From: CAZJUP01 sp964549275
Lineage (GTDB): Bacteria > Fidelibacterota > Marinisomatia > Marinisomatales > TCS55
Reading direction: 5' to 3'
Assembly (NCBI GenBank): GCA_964549275.1
Contig: CAZJUP010000016.1
Location: forward strand, 1 to 60,775
DNA: 60,775 bases
Positions 1-8,978 of the stretch are shown piece after piece (the stretch's first letter is position 1; each line of letters begins with the position of its first letter). The notes under the pieces were generated by a model, which searched no databases, had not been told where the DNA came from, and worked only from the letters and a program-made list of their open reading frames with translations. The translations under genes and the position numbers were made by a program.

Positions 1-58
1 ATGAAGTATTTTTTGGAGAATCAGACACTGTTGCACTTACTACTTGAATCCAGGAGAT

Positions 59-2635
59 TTAAAAATTGTATGTTAATCGAATTCCCAATAATCGAGGCTG
101 ACCCCAAACCTGTTCAATAAATCCCATATATGTATTTACATCTTGGGTTATGATATATTCTGTGTTGAGTAAATTCTCTCCCCAGACGAACGCCCCCCAA
201 CTCTGGGTTTGGACACCGAACTGGCCGTTCACCAAAGTTCGTGCATCATCCCTCAGCTGATTGAGATCTTTATCCGTGGTAAGCTGTGCCAGTTTTTCAT
301 CGAGAAAATCACTGCGAATCTGTGAGACCAGCATCAGTTTACTGTTGACAGGATATTGAAAATTGGCGATTAAACTCCAAGATTGTTTCGGATATAAACT
401 AATATGTTCCCCGGAATAATCATTATCCATATCATCAAGTGGTTCCCCGGTATCCCAACGGCCATTTTCATTTGAATCCGTATATTCTTCACCTTCGTCC
501 CAGTATCCATTAAAATAGCCATCGCGGAATGAATTGAAAACTGCCTCTGTTCTACCATATCCCCCTATGAGAGTTAACATATTATTCAGGAGGCGAACTG
601 AAAAATCTAATTCGAGTCCTGTAATAGTAGAAGATGCGGCATTACTAATCATATACCCTTCATATAAATCCTGAAATTGACTTACCTGCATATCTTTGTA
701 TTTCATACGAAAAAGTGCTGCGTTAATAAATAAAGTATTAACTCTATTACTGGCTTTAAAACCGATTTCATAGTTGGTAATATGTTCAGGTTTAAAGGGA
801 GTGGATACCGATTCGAAGGTCGAAACATAGTCCATATTGAATCCTCCACTTTTATACCCTTTTGAAAGAGTCCCATAAATATTGACTTCAGATGTCAATA
901 CATATTTAATGTTTAAGGATGGCGTGAGAGCATCCCAGGCTTTCGTGCTGTCAAAATACCCAATCGGGTTACCTTCTTCGTCTAATTCCGAGGGAACATT
1001 TATATATCCAAAAGTTAAAATTCCCTTTTGTTTATATCGAAATTTCAATTGGTCAGCTGAATACCGTACACCTATGGTAAAAGACAATTTCTCTGTTAAA
1101 TTCACATCCATGGACCCGTAAGCCCCAAGTGAGGATGTACGACCTCTACCCTCCGGATGTACTTTCAAATTTTTATAATTTTTTGCAATAAACATAGGAA
1201 TACCTGCTGCATAATGAAAAAATAATGGCTTCGGAAAAACAGGACCGGAAAGAAAATTATAAAGATTATAATAAAAAACACCTGCCAACCAGTTTATTCT
1301 GCGTTCATAATTTGAGACCAGTCGAAATTCACTCGTGATCTGTTCACCGTTATTTTTCCAGTCACCGGTAAGCAAATCCAATGCTGTACCATCTTCATCA
1401 TTGAACCAATTCACCGTAGATTTTCTATAGGAAAAAACTGAAACCAACCGAAGATTCTCCGTTAATCGGTAATTATTGTTTAGGGTCACTCCAATCAGAT
1501 TTCGATAAGATACACTGGTTGTATCATGATTATAAGAGTATCTCCCATCATCTGTAATATCAATGGATTCCATGGCATAATACAGGGAATCCAATCGCAT
1601 ATTATTGTACAACGCACTGCTGCTGGAAATGCGATAATCTGAAATGTGTTCCCCAACTTTCACCAGGTCTTCATCATAATAGTCCAGCCCAAAATCTATG
1701 GTCCAGTTGGCCGTGGGTAACATACGAAGTGCCAGTCTCCCCCCTTTATTATTTTTAAACTTTTCTTTTTTATTGTCAAAAGCATTTTTCAAATATCCAT
1801 CATAATCAAATGAATATCCGGAGAAACGCGTATACACTTTTTCTCCCAGTCTAATATTTGCCGATCCCTTCAATTTCTGATAGCCCCATTGACCGGTTTC
1901 CATTAAGGCAAAAGCCGTATTTAGAGGAGTTGGTTTTACCGTGATCATATTGATTGCTCCGGCAACTGTATTCCTCCCAAAAAGTGTCCCTTGCGGGCCT
2001 CTCAAAAACTCTACACTCGCCATATCGACAATATCAGAAACAATGAAATTAGGATCCCCCATGATGACCCCATCCAGATACACACCTTCTGCCGTGGACA
2101 TTCCAGGATTCCGTGCACCTCCGTCAATACCGCGAATAGTAAATTCAGTTGCTGTTTGTTCATCATAAGCAAAAATATTAGGAACTACCGTAGTTAAATC
2201 TTCTAATGAAGTTGCACCCATATTTTCGATCATATCCTCCCGGACAGATACCATTGATACCGGAACATCTTTTATTGATTCTTCACGTTTTCTGGCCACC
2301 ACTGTTATTTCTTTCCCAAACAGGTTTTCCCGTTTTAACATAAAAATTAAATCAAGATGCGAATCTTCAGGGGAATAGGTTACTCTCAGTGTTTCGTAAC
2401 CAATATAACTTACAATGAGTGTGTATTTGCCAACAGGTATGTATTGAAATGAAAAAATTCCATCTGCATTTGTTGCAATTCCGATAGATGTTCCTGCCAC
2501 AATAATGTTTGCTCCAATGAGTGGAGTATTATCCTCATTAACTACACGGCCGGAAATGGATTGGGCATTAAGAGGCCCCTCATTTAAAAGTAAAATCATA
2601 CTGCTATAGACTACAAATAAAAATGTTTTCCTCAT
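59..2635 (-). CDS. TonB-dependent outer-membrane receptor
   Basis: Predicted outer-membrane gated channel that would import a large substrate using TonB energy. The start is taken at the ATG at 2635 (858 aa); the longer frame would begin with a TTG at 2653 that lies just upstream of the AAAGGGATC stretch that looks like the ribosome site. A signal peptide ends at about LNA|QS. Next come a carboxypeptidase-regulatory-like beta-sandwich (SGRVVNEDNTPLIGANIIVAG onward), a plug domain with the EEKDVPVS-like KREESIKDVPVS stretch and a typical RGPQGTLFGRNTVAGAINM segment, then a long 22-strand-type barrel ending in phenylalanine, as expected for BAM recognition. A loop near 415-500 is very rich in Asp/Asn/Gly (DSNENGRWDTGE) and looks calcium-binding. 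It diverges from the glycosidase run at 2758, and no SusD partner is present. The substrate is unknown; the plug resembles receptors annotated for siderophores or glycans. Family call sure, substrate not. Confidence 0.93.
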   Translation of the reverse strand: MRKTFLFVVYSSMILLLNEGPLNAQSISGRVVNEDNTPLIGANIIVAGTSIGIATNADGIFSFQYIPVGKYTLIVSYIGYETLRVTYSPEDSHLDLIFMLKRENLFGKEITVVARKREESIKDVPVSMVSVREDMIENMGATSLEDLTTVVPNIFAYDEQTATEFTIRGIDGGARNPGMSTAEGVYLDGVIMGDPNFIVSDIVDMASVEFLRGPQGTLFGRNTVAGAINMITVKPTPLNTAFALMETGQWGYQKLKGSANIRLGEKVYTRFSGYSFDYDGYLKNAFDNKKEKFKNNKGGRLALRMLPTANWTIDFGLDYYDEDLVKVGEHISDYRISSSSALYNNMRLDSLYYAMESIDITDDGRYSYNHDTTSVSYRNLIGVTLNNNYRLTENLRLVSVFSYRKSTVNWFNDEDGTALDLLTGDWKNNGEQITSEFRLVSNYERRINWLAGVFYYNLYNFLSGPVFPKPLFFHYAAGIPMFIAKNYKNLKVHPEGRGRTSSLGAYGSMDVNLTEKLSFTIGVRYSADQLKFRYKQKGILTFGYINVPSELDEEGNPIGYFDSTKAWDALTPSLNIKYVLTSEVNIYGTLSKGYKSGGFNMDYVSTFESVSTPFKPEHITNYEIGFKASNRVNTLFINAALFRMKYKDMQVSQFQDLYEGYMISNAASSTITGLELDFSVRLLNNMLTLIGGYGRTEAVFNSFRDGYFNGYWDEGEEYTDSNENGRWDTGEPLDDMDNDYSGEHISLYPKQSWSLIANFQYPVNSKLMLVSQIRSDFLDEKLAQLTTDKDLNQLRDDARTLVNGQFGVQTQSWGAFVWGENLLNTEYIITQDVNTYMGFIEQVWGQPRLLGIRLTYNF

Positions 2636-2757
2636 GGTAGATCCCTTTTTCAATTTTTTCTCTGTCGCCTTGCAGGGAATAATAGATAGATTTATACCTC
2701 TTCAGCAAATATAATTATTGAGGTTCTCTTTCAAACATTTATGCAACCGAGTTTTCA

Positions 2758-3645
2758 ATGATGAAGCGGTACCCTTTACCTAGGCATTTCAAACATATTC
2801 TCTTAGGCTTTACGGTAATATTTATTGTGGATTCCCATTTTCACTTTATTTTACCTCAGAAATATAAGCGGTATAATTATAAACCCGGTAAAAACACGGT
2901 TTTGTATTTCCAGACCAATAAACAATTAATGAATACTATTTTAACTCAGGCGAAAATTCCTTTATGGCAAAAGCTGTTCTTTAATTACATCAGTCCTTAT
3001 GAATTTTTTATCAATGCCAAAATTTATCCATCAGCCCAACTCTTATCATATACAATTAATTTTATTCCAAGAAGAATTGGGCCAATTCTTAAAATTTTAT
3101 CTGAAAAACATCTGAAAAATCATGTTCCGGAATCCTCCTTTATTCATCTTTCTTATGAACAAGGGATAATTTCAATTCAAGTAGAAATACCCATGCAAAA
3201 TAGTATTGTCGAGAATAAAAATAGGCATGACCATATTTTGCCTTTGGGAATAGATAGCGATGCACTATTGATATTAAATAACCAGACCGAACTGCTTCAT
3301 TTACTCTTTTTGCATTATCCATTTCAAAAGAAGTCGCCTGACTGCAATGATAAACAGGAATTTTATAATTCACCTCATCTGTCAAATTTGTTGTATCGCA
3401 TTCATGATTTTTCCTTATCCGCTAACTCTGATAAAATAGGATTACACTTAAAATTAGAAGCACATTGCCCAAATGAGATTAAGACTAAACAAACGGGTTT
3501 CATACTCATGACAGTAAGAGATATTGCTCATAAATTATTATTGGAAAATGGACTGCATCTTAATGGTGATGTTTCTATGTTAAAAAACAAATTTATAGGA
3601 CATTTTTCAATAATACCTATTTCAGAAACAGGAATAGAACTGTGA
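2758..3645 (+). CDS. Hypothetical membrane-anchored or exported protein, orphan
   Basis: I do not recognise this 295-aa protein. It opens with a basic stretch and one hydrophobic segment (about residues 12-24), consistent with an inner-membrane anchor or uncleaved signal. The remainder is soluble, rich in Ile, Leu, Asn and Lys, with no visible catalytic motif. It is the first gene of a plus-strand run and its stop overlaps the GTG start of the GH3 gene by four bases (GTGA), so the two are probably translated together. The AT-rich base composition is more extreme than in the metabolic genes further downstream, which may mean relaxed constraint or recent acquisition. The reading frame is believable because of its length and the tight coupling; the function is open. 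Confidence 0.65.
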   Translation: MMKRYPLPRHFKHILLGFTVIFIVDSHFHFILPQKYKRYNYKPGKNTVLYFQTNKQLMNTILTQAKIPLWQKLFFNYISPYEFFINAKIYPSAQLLSYTINFIPRRIGPILKILSEKHLKNHVPESSFIHLSYEQGIISIQVEIPMQNSIVENKNRHDHILPLGIDSDALLILNNQTELLHLLFLHYPFQKKSPDCNDKQEFYNSPHLSNLLYRIHDFSLSANSDKIGLHLKLEAHCPNEIKTKQTGFILMTVRDIAHKLLLENGLHLNGDVSMLKNKFIGHFSIIPISETGIEL

Positions 3646-5381
3646 GCAAACGACAAATAAATCGTCTACTTTTTACCCTTTTATTATTCCTGAATTGTAT
3701 CAGTGCAGAACCTCATAATATTTCTGATTTACTACGCCAAATGACAATGGAACAAAAAATAGGCCAAATGATGATAATGGGTTTTGGAGGTCGGTCTGTT
3801 TCGGATTCAATTAAGACACTCATTCATGATTATCAAATCGGTGGATTTATTTTACTTCCTCTAAGCAATTTTAATTTTCCGGATGAATGTGCATCCCTTG
3901 TGAAAGATATACAACGAACCGCTATTAATTCTCCAACTCAAATTCCTCTTTTTATTGCCATGGACCAAGAAGGGGGGATTGCTGCTCCTCTTCATTATAT
4001 GCTTGGAGCAACCCCTACTCCAGGTAATATGGCCTTAGGTGCATCAGGCAAAATAATAGATACATACTATGCATACCGAGGATTGGGAAATGATTTAAGT
4101 GTTTGTGGAATAAATGTAAATTTTGCGCCAGCAATTGATGTATTGACTGAAGAGTCTAACCCTGACTATACTATACGTTCTTTCGGCAGCAATATACACC
4201 GTACCAAACCATTGGCCCGTTCAGCCATACGTGGATTAAAAGACAGTGGAATTATCGCCTGCGCAAAACATTTTCCCGGAATAGCTAATTTTAAAGAAGA
4301 TACCCACCGGTCCCTACCAAGAACTAAAATTCCCAAATCAATTTTACAAGGAGAAGAACTTGTACATTTTCAATCAGTCATTTTGGGTGGAGTTGATATG
4401 ATCATGACTGTTCATACAATTTTTGAAGATTGGGACCCCAATTATCCGGTGACATTGTCTCGTAAAATTCTCCAAAATATTTTACGTAAAAAACTGAAGT
4501 ACAATGGTCTCATTATCACCGATTCAATGGGCATGGGAGCAATTAGCAGTGATTATTCATTGGAAGAATCCAGCCTATTAGCGGTGGAGGCTGGATGCGA
4601 TATCATTTTACAGGTTTCAAATAAGCCAATTGAAATTCGACGGAGAATTAATACCTTGAAAAAGGCTGTTCATTCTGGCCGAATCTCCGTAGATAGGATT
4701 GACGAATCCGTATCCCGTATTCTCGAAGTAAAATTACGATACGGCTTATTTGATTATAAATTACCTGATCCTCAAAGAGTATACGACAACTTGGCTCCAC
4801 CAGAACTCATCAAGGCTAATCAGAATGCAGCTATAAATGGTATTGTTGTACTAAAAAATTCTGGTGATTTATTACCATTAAATCAATCCTTTGATTCTGT
4901 GTTGATTCTTTCTCCTCCATCTGTTATCACTCGTGCCGAGAAGGGAGAGTATTTACCTATCGGACATTCATTAGGTTCCATCATTAAAAAAGAAATTCCA
5001 AATGCTAAAGTGATACGCATAGATACCAAGCCCTTGGAAACTGAAATTAAATTAGCTTTGGAGGCTGCAAAAAATTCAGAATTAATTATAAGTTATTTAT
5101 TATTAACAGAATTTTCGCCTCAACAGCAAAAATTGGCAAAACTCCTTTTGGCTTTGGATAAGCCATTAGTCATCTTTGGTTTAGGGATGCCTTCAGATAT
5201 TAAGTATGCCCCTGAGGCGGAAGCAATTATATTGACACATAGTCCGGTAACCCTATCCATAGAAGCCGGGGTTAAGGTCATGGTAGGAAAAGAAGTCCCT
5301 AAAGGCTCACTTCCCTTTCCTGTTGGTAGTTTATATCAACAAGGTGTAAAATCAATTCCATTAAATTTCCCAGACAATTAG
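3642..5381 (+). CDS. nagZ: Secreted glycoside hydrolase family 3, beta-N-acetylhexosaminidase (NagZ-like)
   Basis: Predicted exo-beta-N-acetylglucosaminidase of GH3. The GTG start overlaps the upstream stop. A short signal peptide (residues 1-22, ending near ISA) suggests periplasmic or lipid-free secreted location, unlike the cytoplasmic NagZ of enterobacteria. Visible family signatures are DQEGG at 108-112, KHFPG at 209-213, the NagZ-type Asp-x-His acid/base dyad (D220-T-H222) and the nucleophile in ITDSMGMG (D294). About 180 residues follow the barrel as a second alpha/beta domain (LLILSPPSVITR-like region), as in two-domain GH3 such as Bacillus NagZ. The usual Arg after DQEGG is replaced by Ile (DQEGGIAAPL), so substrate contacts may differ. 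In context with a sialidase and a propeller/toroid protein it may act in glycan scavenging rather than only in cell-wall recycling. Confidence 0.88.
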   Translation: MSKRQINRLLFTLLLFLNCISAEPHNISDLLRQMTMEQKIGQMMIMGFGGRSVSDSIKTLIHDYQIGGFILLPLSNFNFPDECASLVKDIQRTAINSPTQIPLFIAMDQEGGIAAPLHYMLGATPTPGNMALGASGKIIDTYYAYRGLGNDLSVCGINVNFAPAIDVLTEESNPDYTIRSFGSNIHRTKPLARSAIRGLKDSGIIACAKHFPGIANFKEDTHRSLPRTKIPKSILQGEELVHFQSVILGGVDMIMTVHTIFEDWDPNYPVTLSRKILQNILRKKLKYNGLIITDSMGMGAISSDYSLEESSLLAVEAGCDIILQVSNKPIEIRRRINTLKKAVHSGRISVDRIDESVSRILEVKLRYGLFDYKLPDPQRVYDNLAPPELIKANQNAAINGIVVLKNSGDLLPLNQSFDSVLILSPPSVITRAEKGEYLPIGHSLGSIIKKEIPNAKVIRIDTKPLETEIKLALEAAKNSELIISYLLLTEFSPQQQKLAKLLLALDKPLVIFGLGMPSDIKYAPEAEAIILTHSPVTLSIEAGVKVMVGKEVPKGSLPFPVGSLYQQGVKSIPLNFPDN

Positions 5382-5443
5382 CATCTGGGATGTATATGGG
5401 TGATAAATTTGAAGTACCTGAATTCACTTAATTACAATCCATT

Positions 5444-7807
5444 ATGATTTCAATAAAACAATGTAATCCTTTCTTGATTTTTCTTGGAATTTCCTTTTCC
5501 CTTCTCAGTGGAAAAGATACAGTAAGGATCCCTTTCTTCTTTCAGGAAAAACGTGATATTATTTTCGAGAGTCAACCTATATACACCATCTCTTCATCCA
5601 ATGCCATACCAATTGTCGGGTTAACCGAAGGTGCATTTACATTAAATCCAATAATGGGAGAATGGAAACAATTGGACGACGTAACTGAACCTGTTGTACA
5701 AGTGTTTACCCGGAATTCTCTAAATTTTATTATAACCCAAACTAAAAAGGATAAACCAAATACCAGTTTTCTGTATATTTTCAACGGAAGCAATCTGCTT
5801 AAAAAACTTCGGTTACCTGATGTTTTAAAGAGGGGACACCCAATCGAATTGATTGCATCCGGTTCTGACATATATATTGGCAATAATTCTCATTTAATCA
5901 CGCTCCCGGTTCCGAAACACAATAATTTTAAATCTAAATTCAGGACGATGAATTTCAAAAAGGGTGCCATCCGACAAATTGCCGTAGGAGATAATCAAAC
6001 TATTTTCATTGCAAGCAGTGAAGGATTATATAAAAAGGATTCCACTTCAAGAAAATGGATAAGAATACTTCCTGAATCCGGTTCTAGAAGCTGGGCATTG
6101 GCTGACTGCAGAAGTGTAGCCGTTGATTCAAAGGGCCGACTTTGGTTTGCCAGCCCACAAGGTGTGGGCGTTTTTGATGGGTCTAATTGGACACTTTTTG
6201 AAGGTAAAGACGGCCTTCCTTATAATGATTTTACTCGAATGGCTGCAGGAAACAATGGAGATGTTTGGTTCGGTACACGAAAAGGAGCTATACATTTTGA
6301 TGGCAAAACTTGGGAATATCGACAGGGAAAGAGGTGGTTGCCAAACGATAACGTAAATGATATCCGCGTAGGAGAAGATGGTTCCGTTTGGATCGCTACG
6401 CCTGAAGGGTTAAGTCACATATACAAAGAAAAAATGACTCTGACAGAAAAAGCAAAATATTACGAAGATGAAATTGATAAATATCATCGCCGTACTCCCT
6501 ATGAATATGTCCTTGATGTGTCTCTACCAAAAGCAGGAGATAAATCTCATTGGGTTCAGCATGATAGTGACAATGATGGACTTTGGACTGGAATGTACGG
6601 TGCTGCAGAATGCTTCGCTTACGCTACCACAAAAGATCCAAAGGCTAAGGAACGAGCAAAAAAAGCGTTTGAAGCTTTAAAGTTTCTTGGCGATGTAACC
6701 CAGGGGGCACCCATCTCTCCTCCACCAGGATTTGTGGCAAGAACTATACTTCCAACCCGTGGGCCTGACCCAAACATCGGGCGAGTAGAAAACGATATTC
6801 GCAAACAGAAAAATGAAGATAAACTCTGGAAAGTATATGAAAACCGGTGGCCAAAAGATAAATCCGGAAAATGGTATTATAAAACGGATACCAGTTCTGA
6901 TGAACTGGACGGCCATTATTTTCTTTATGGGCTATACTATGATTTAGTCGCAGAGTCCGAAGAGGAGAAGGATAGAGTTCGAAATCATGTAAAACGTCTG
7001 ACCGACCATCTTATTGACCACGATTTTCAACTGGTTGACCATGATGGAAGACCCACACGTTGGGCACGATTTAACCCCAATGAATTGAACCGCGATAAAA
7101 ACTGGTTTGTGGAACGGGGACTCAATTCACTGAGTATGTTGTCTTACCTTGCCATTACGTACCATATAACAGGTAATGAACGATATCGAGAATTATCAAA
7201 TATGCTGATAGAAGACCACGGGTATGCACAAAATATGACTGACCAAAAATTCAATCGAGGTGTGGGAACGGGAAATCATTCTGATGATGAAATGGCATTT
7301 ATGGCCTATTATCATTTAATAAATTATGAAACTGATCCAGCATTAAAATCACGCTATGCATTTTCTATGTACATGAATTGGATGCTGGAAGCACCTGAAC
7401 TTAATCCCTTTTTCAACTTTGCCTTTCGAGCTGCAACGGCTGGTGAAGATTTTGAAGATGCTTGGGGAACTTATGATTTAGAACCCCACGATGAATGGTT
7501 AGATGAATCAATTGAAACCCTGATTCGATTTCCGTTAGACAGATTTGACTGGCGTCACACAAACAGCCACAGAACAGACGTAAAAAAACTCCATCCCTGG
7601 AATAGGACATTTGACCACGAAAATAATTTTCGAAAAGGATACCGTGTTAATGGAAAAGTCTTCCCGATTGATGAAAGCCATGTGAATCATTGGAATCATG
7701 ACCCTTGGTTTATGGATACAGGAGGTAGTGGAAGAAATTTATCAACGGGTACGGTATTTTTATTACCTTATTATATGGGACTCTATCATGGTTTTATTCA
7801 AGAATAA
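5444..7807 (+). CDS. Secreted beta-propeller (Reg_prop-like) plus alpha-toroid-like protein
   Basis: A 787-aa exported protein with a signal peptide at 1-23. The N-terminal half has repeats of the two-component-regulator propeller type: DSKGRLWFASPQGVGVFDGS, then NNGDVWFGTRKGAIHFDGKT, then EDGSVWIATPEGLSHI (around residues 225-330). No transmembrane segment, kinase or response-regulator domain follows. The C-terminal half (about 350-787) instead has helical repeats with HDSDNDGLWTGMYGAAECFA and many Trp/His/Asp residues (for example NHSDDEMAFMAYYHL and ESHVNHWNHDPWFMDTGG). That resembles alpha/alpha-toroid carbohydrate-active enzymes, but I cannot assign a CAZy family. Its 3' end overlaps the sialidase gene by 20 bases, so the two are probably co-translated. 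An extracellular glycan-binding or glycan-cleaving enzyme is the best inference. Confidence 0.7.
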   Translation: MISIKQCNPFLIFLGISFSLLSGKDTVRIPFFFQEKRDIIFESQPIYTISSSNAIPIVGLTEGAFTLNPIMGEWKQLDDVTEPVVQVFTRNSLNFIITQTKKDKPNTSFLYIFNGSNLLKKLRLPDVLKRGHPIELIASGSDIYIGNNSHLITLPVPKHNNFKSKFRTMNFKKGAIRQIAVGDNQTIFIASSEGLYKKDSTSRKWIRILPESGSRSWALADCRSVAVDSKGRLWFASPQGVGVFDGSNWTLFEGKDGLPYNDFTRMAAGNNGDVWFGTRKGAIHFDGKTWEYRQGKRWLPNDNVNDIRVGEDGSVWIATPEGLSHIYKEKMTLTEKAKYYEDEIDKYHRRTPYEYVLDVSLPKAGDKSHWVQHDSDNDGLWTGMYGAAECFAYATTKDPKAKERAKKAFEALKFLGDVTQGAPISPPPGFVARTILPTRGPDPNIGRVENDIRKQKNEDKLWKVYENRWPKDKSGKWYYKTDTSSDELDGHYFLYGLYYDLVAESEEEKDRVRNHVKRLTDHLIDHDFQLVDHDGRPTRWARFNPNELNRDKNWFVERGLNSLSMLSYLAITYHITGNERYRELSNMLIEDHGYAQNMTDQKFNRGVGTGNHSDDEMAFMAYYHLINYETDPALKSRYAFSMYMNWMLEAPELNPFFNFAFRAATAGEDFEDAWGTYDLEPHDEWLDESIETLIRFPLDRFDWRHTNSHRTDVKKLHPWNRTFDHENNFRKGYRVNGKVFPIDESHVNHWNHDPWFMDTGGSGRNLSTGTVFLLPYYMGLYHGFIQE

Positions 7808-8978
7808 AAGAATATTTACATTTTTGACTGGTGCCTTACTTCTTGGGTTTCTTTATCCAAAAAATAGAATAGTAAAAACACCAATTTTCCCCTACCAAAA
7901 TAAGCATGTGCATGGGAGCAGTATTGTTGAGACGCCAAACGGCGACCTGATTGCTTGTTGGTTTTACGGCTCTGGAGAACGAAACGCGAATGATGTCCTA
8001 GTTCAGGGTGCAAGATTAAGAAAAGGGACAAATAAATGGAGTACTGTTTTTACAATGGCAGACACACCGGAAATACCGGATTGTAATCCGGTACTTTTTA
8101 TGAATGCCAATAATGAACTAATGCTTTTTTGGATCGCCGTCCGTGCAAATGGTTGGGAAAACTCTATTTTGCGTTATAAAATATCAAACGATTACGAACA
8201 CCCCGGCCCCCCAACATGGTCCTGGCAGGATATCATTATCCTAAAGCCTGGGGAACCATTTTATCATGCGATAAAAAAAGCCTTTGAAGAGAATTATACA
8301 GATCCCGCATGGGCAGAGTATGCCCTCCCCTACGAGAGACTTATTACTGAAGCAGCGGCCGATAAAGAAAAACGCCAAAAAGGATGGATGTCACGAATCC
8401 ATCCTTTAAATCTATCCTCAGGAAGAATACTGCTCCCTCTCTATTCTGACGGTTTCAATGTATCCCTCGTCGCCATAAGTGATGATAAGGGCAAGTCCTG
8501 GAAAGCCAGTAAGCCTATAGTCGGCTTCGGCCCAATTCAACCAACTTTGGCAGAAAAAAGGAATGGAGATATTGTAGCATATATGCGCGATTCCGGAGCA
8601 GCACCACAACGCGTTTTATTCAGTGAATCTCATGATAACGGAGAGTCATGGTCTTTTGCGGTTGACACAGAAATTCCAAATCCAAGCTCAAGCCTAGAAG
8701 TCGTAGTTCTAAGAAATGGCCATTGGGTTATGGTGTATAATGATACGGAAAACAATCGAAATAGTTGGGCTGTTTCCGTATCAAAGAACGAAGGGAAATC
8801 TTGGGAATGGACCCGCCATATCGGACAATCAGTTAATAAGTCCGAAAGCTTTTCGTATCCATCTCTAATCCAATCAAAAGACGGACTCCTGCATTTAACT
8901 TATTCTTATCGCAACCTGTCAGGAAAAACGATTATGTATGCTGTTTTTGATGAAGATTGGATCCTAAAAGGAGATTAA
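7788..8978 (+). CDS. Exo-alpha-sialidase / BNR-repeat glycosidase
   Basis: A 396-aa protein of the six-bladed sialidase fold. The start is set at ATG 7788 because the sequence then opens with MVLFKNKRIFTFLTGALLLG, a proper membrane-export signal; the open frame to 7698 lies entirely within the previous gene. Asp-box (BNR) motifs S-x-D-x-G-x-(S/T)-W are visible three times: SDDKGKSW, SHDNGESW and SKNEGKSW. An early ETPNGDLIACWFYGSGE segment matches the arginine/aspartate-bearing first blade of the sialidase_2 family, often annotated as exo-sialidase or rhamnosidase-like. The 3' end overlaps the convergent CehA-like gene by four bases. It is likely the third enzyme of the local glycan-degrading set. 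Fold sure; strict sialic-acid specificity is not proven. Confidence 0.82.
   Translation: MVLFKNKRIFTFLTGALLLGFLYPKNRIVKTPIFPYQNKHVHGSSIVETPNGDLIACWFYGSGERNANDVLVQGARLRKGTNKWSTVFTMADTPEIPDCNPVLFMNANNELMLFWIAVRANGWENSILRYKISNDYEHPGPPTWSWQDIIILKPGEPFYHAIKKAFEENYTDPAWAEYALPYERLITEAAADKEKRQKGWMSRIHPLNLSSGRILLPLYSDGFNVSLVAISDDKGKSWKASKPIVGFGPIQPTLAEKRNGDIVAYMRDSGAAPQRVLFSESHDNGESWSFAVDTEIPNPSSSLEVVVLRNGHWVMVYNDTENNRNSWAVSVSKNEGKSWEWTRHIGQSVNKSESFSYPSLIQSKDGLLHLTYSYRNLSGKTIMYAVFDEDWILKGD

Noticed and set aside
2636..2653. Longer TonB-receptor start at TTG 2653
   Set aside because: The AAAGGGATC stretch lies inside it, and the ATG at 2635 gives a proper signal peptide.
7698..7787. Thirty extra residues at the sialidase N terminus
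   Set aside because: The region is fully inside the previous gene; ATG 7788 gives an export signal.
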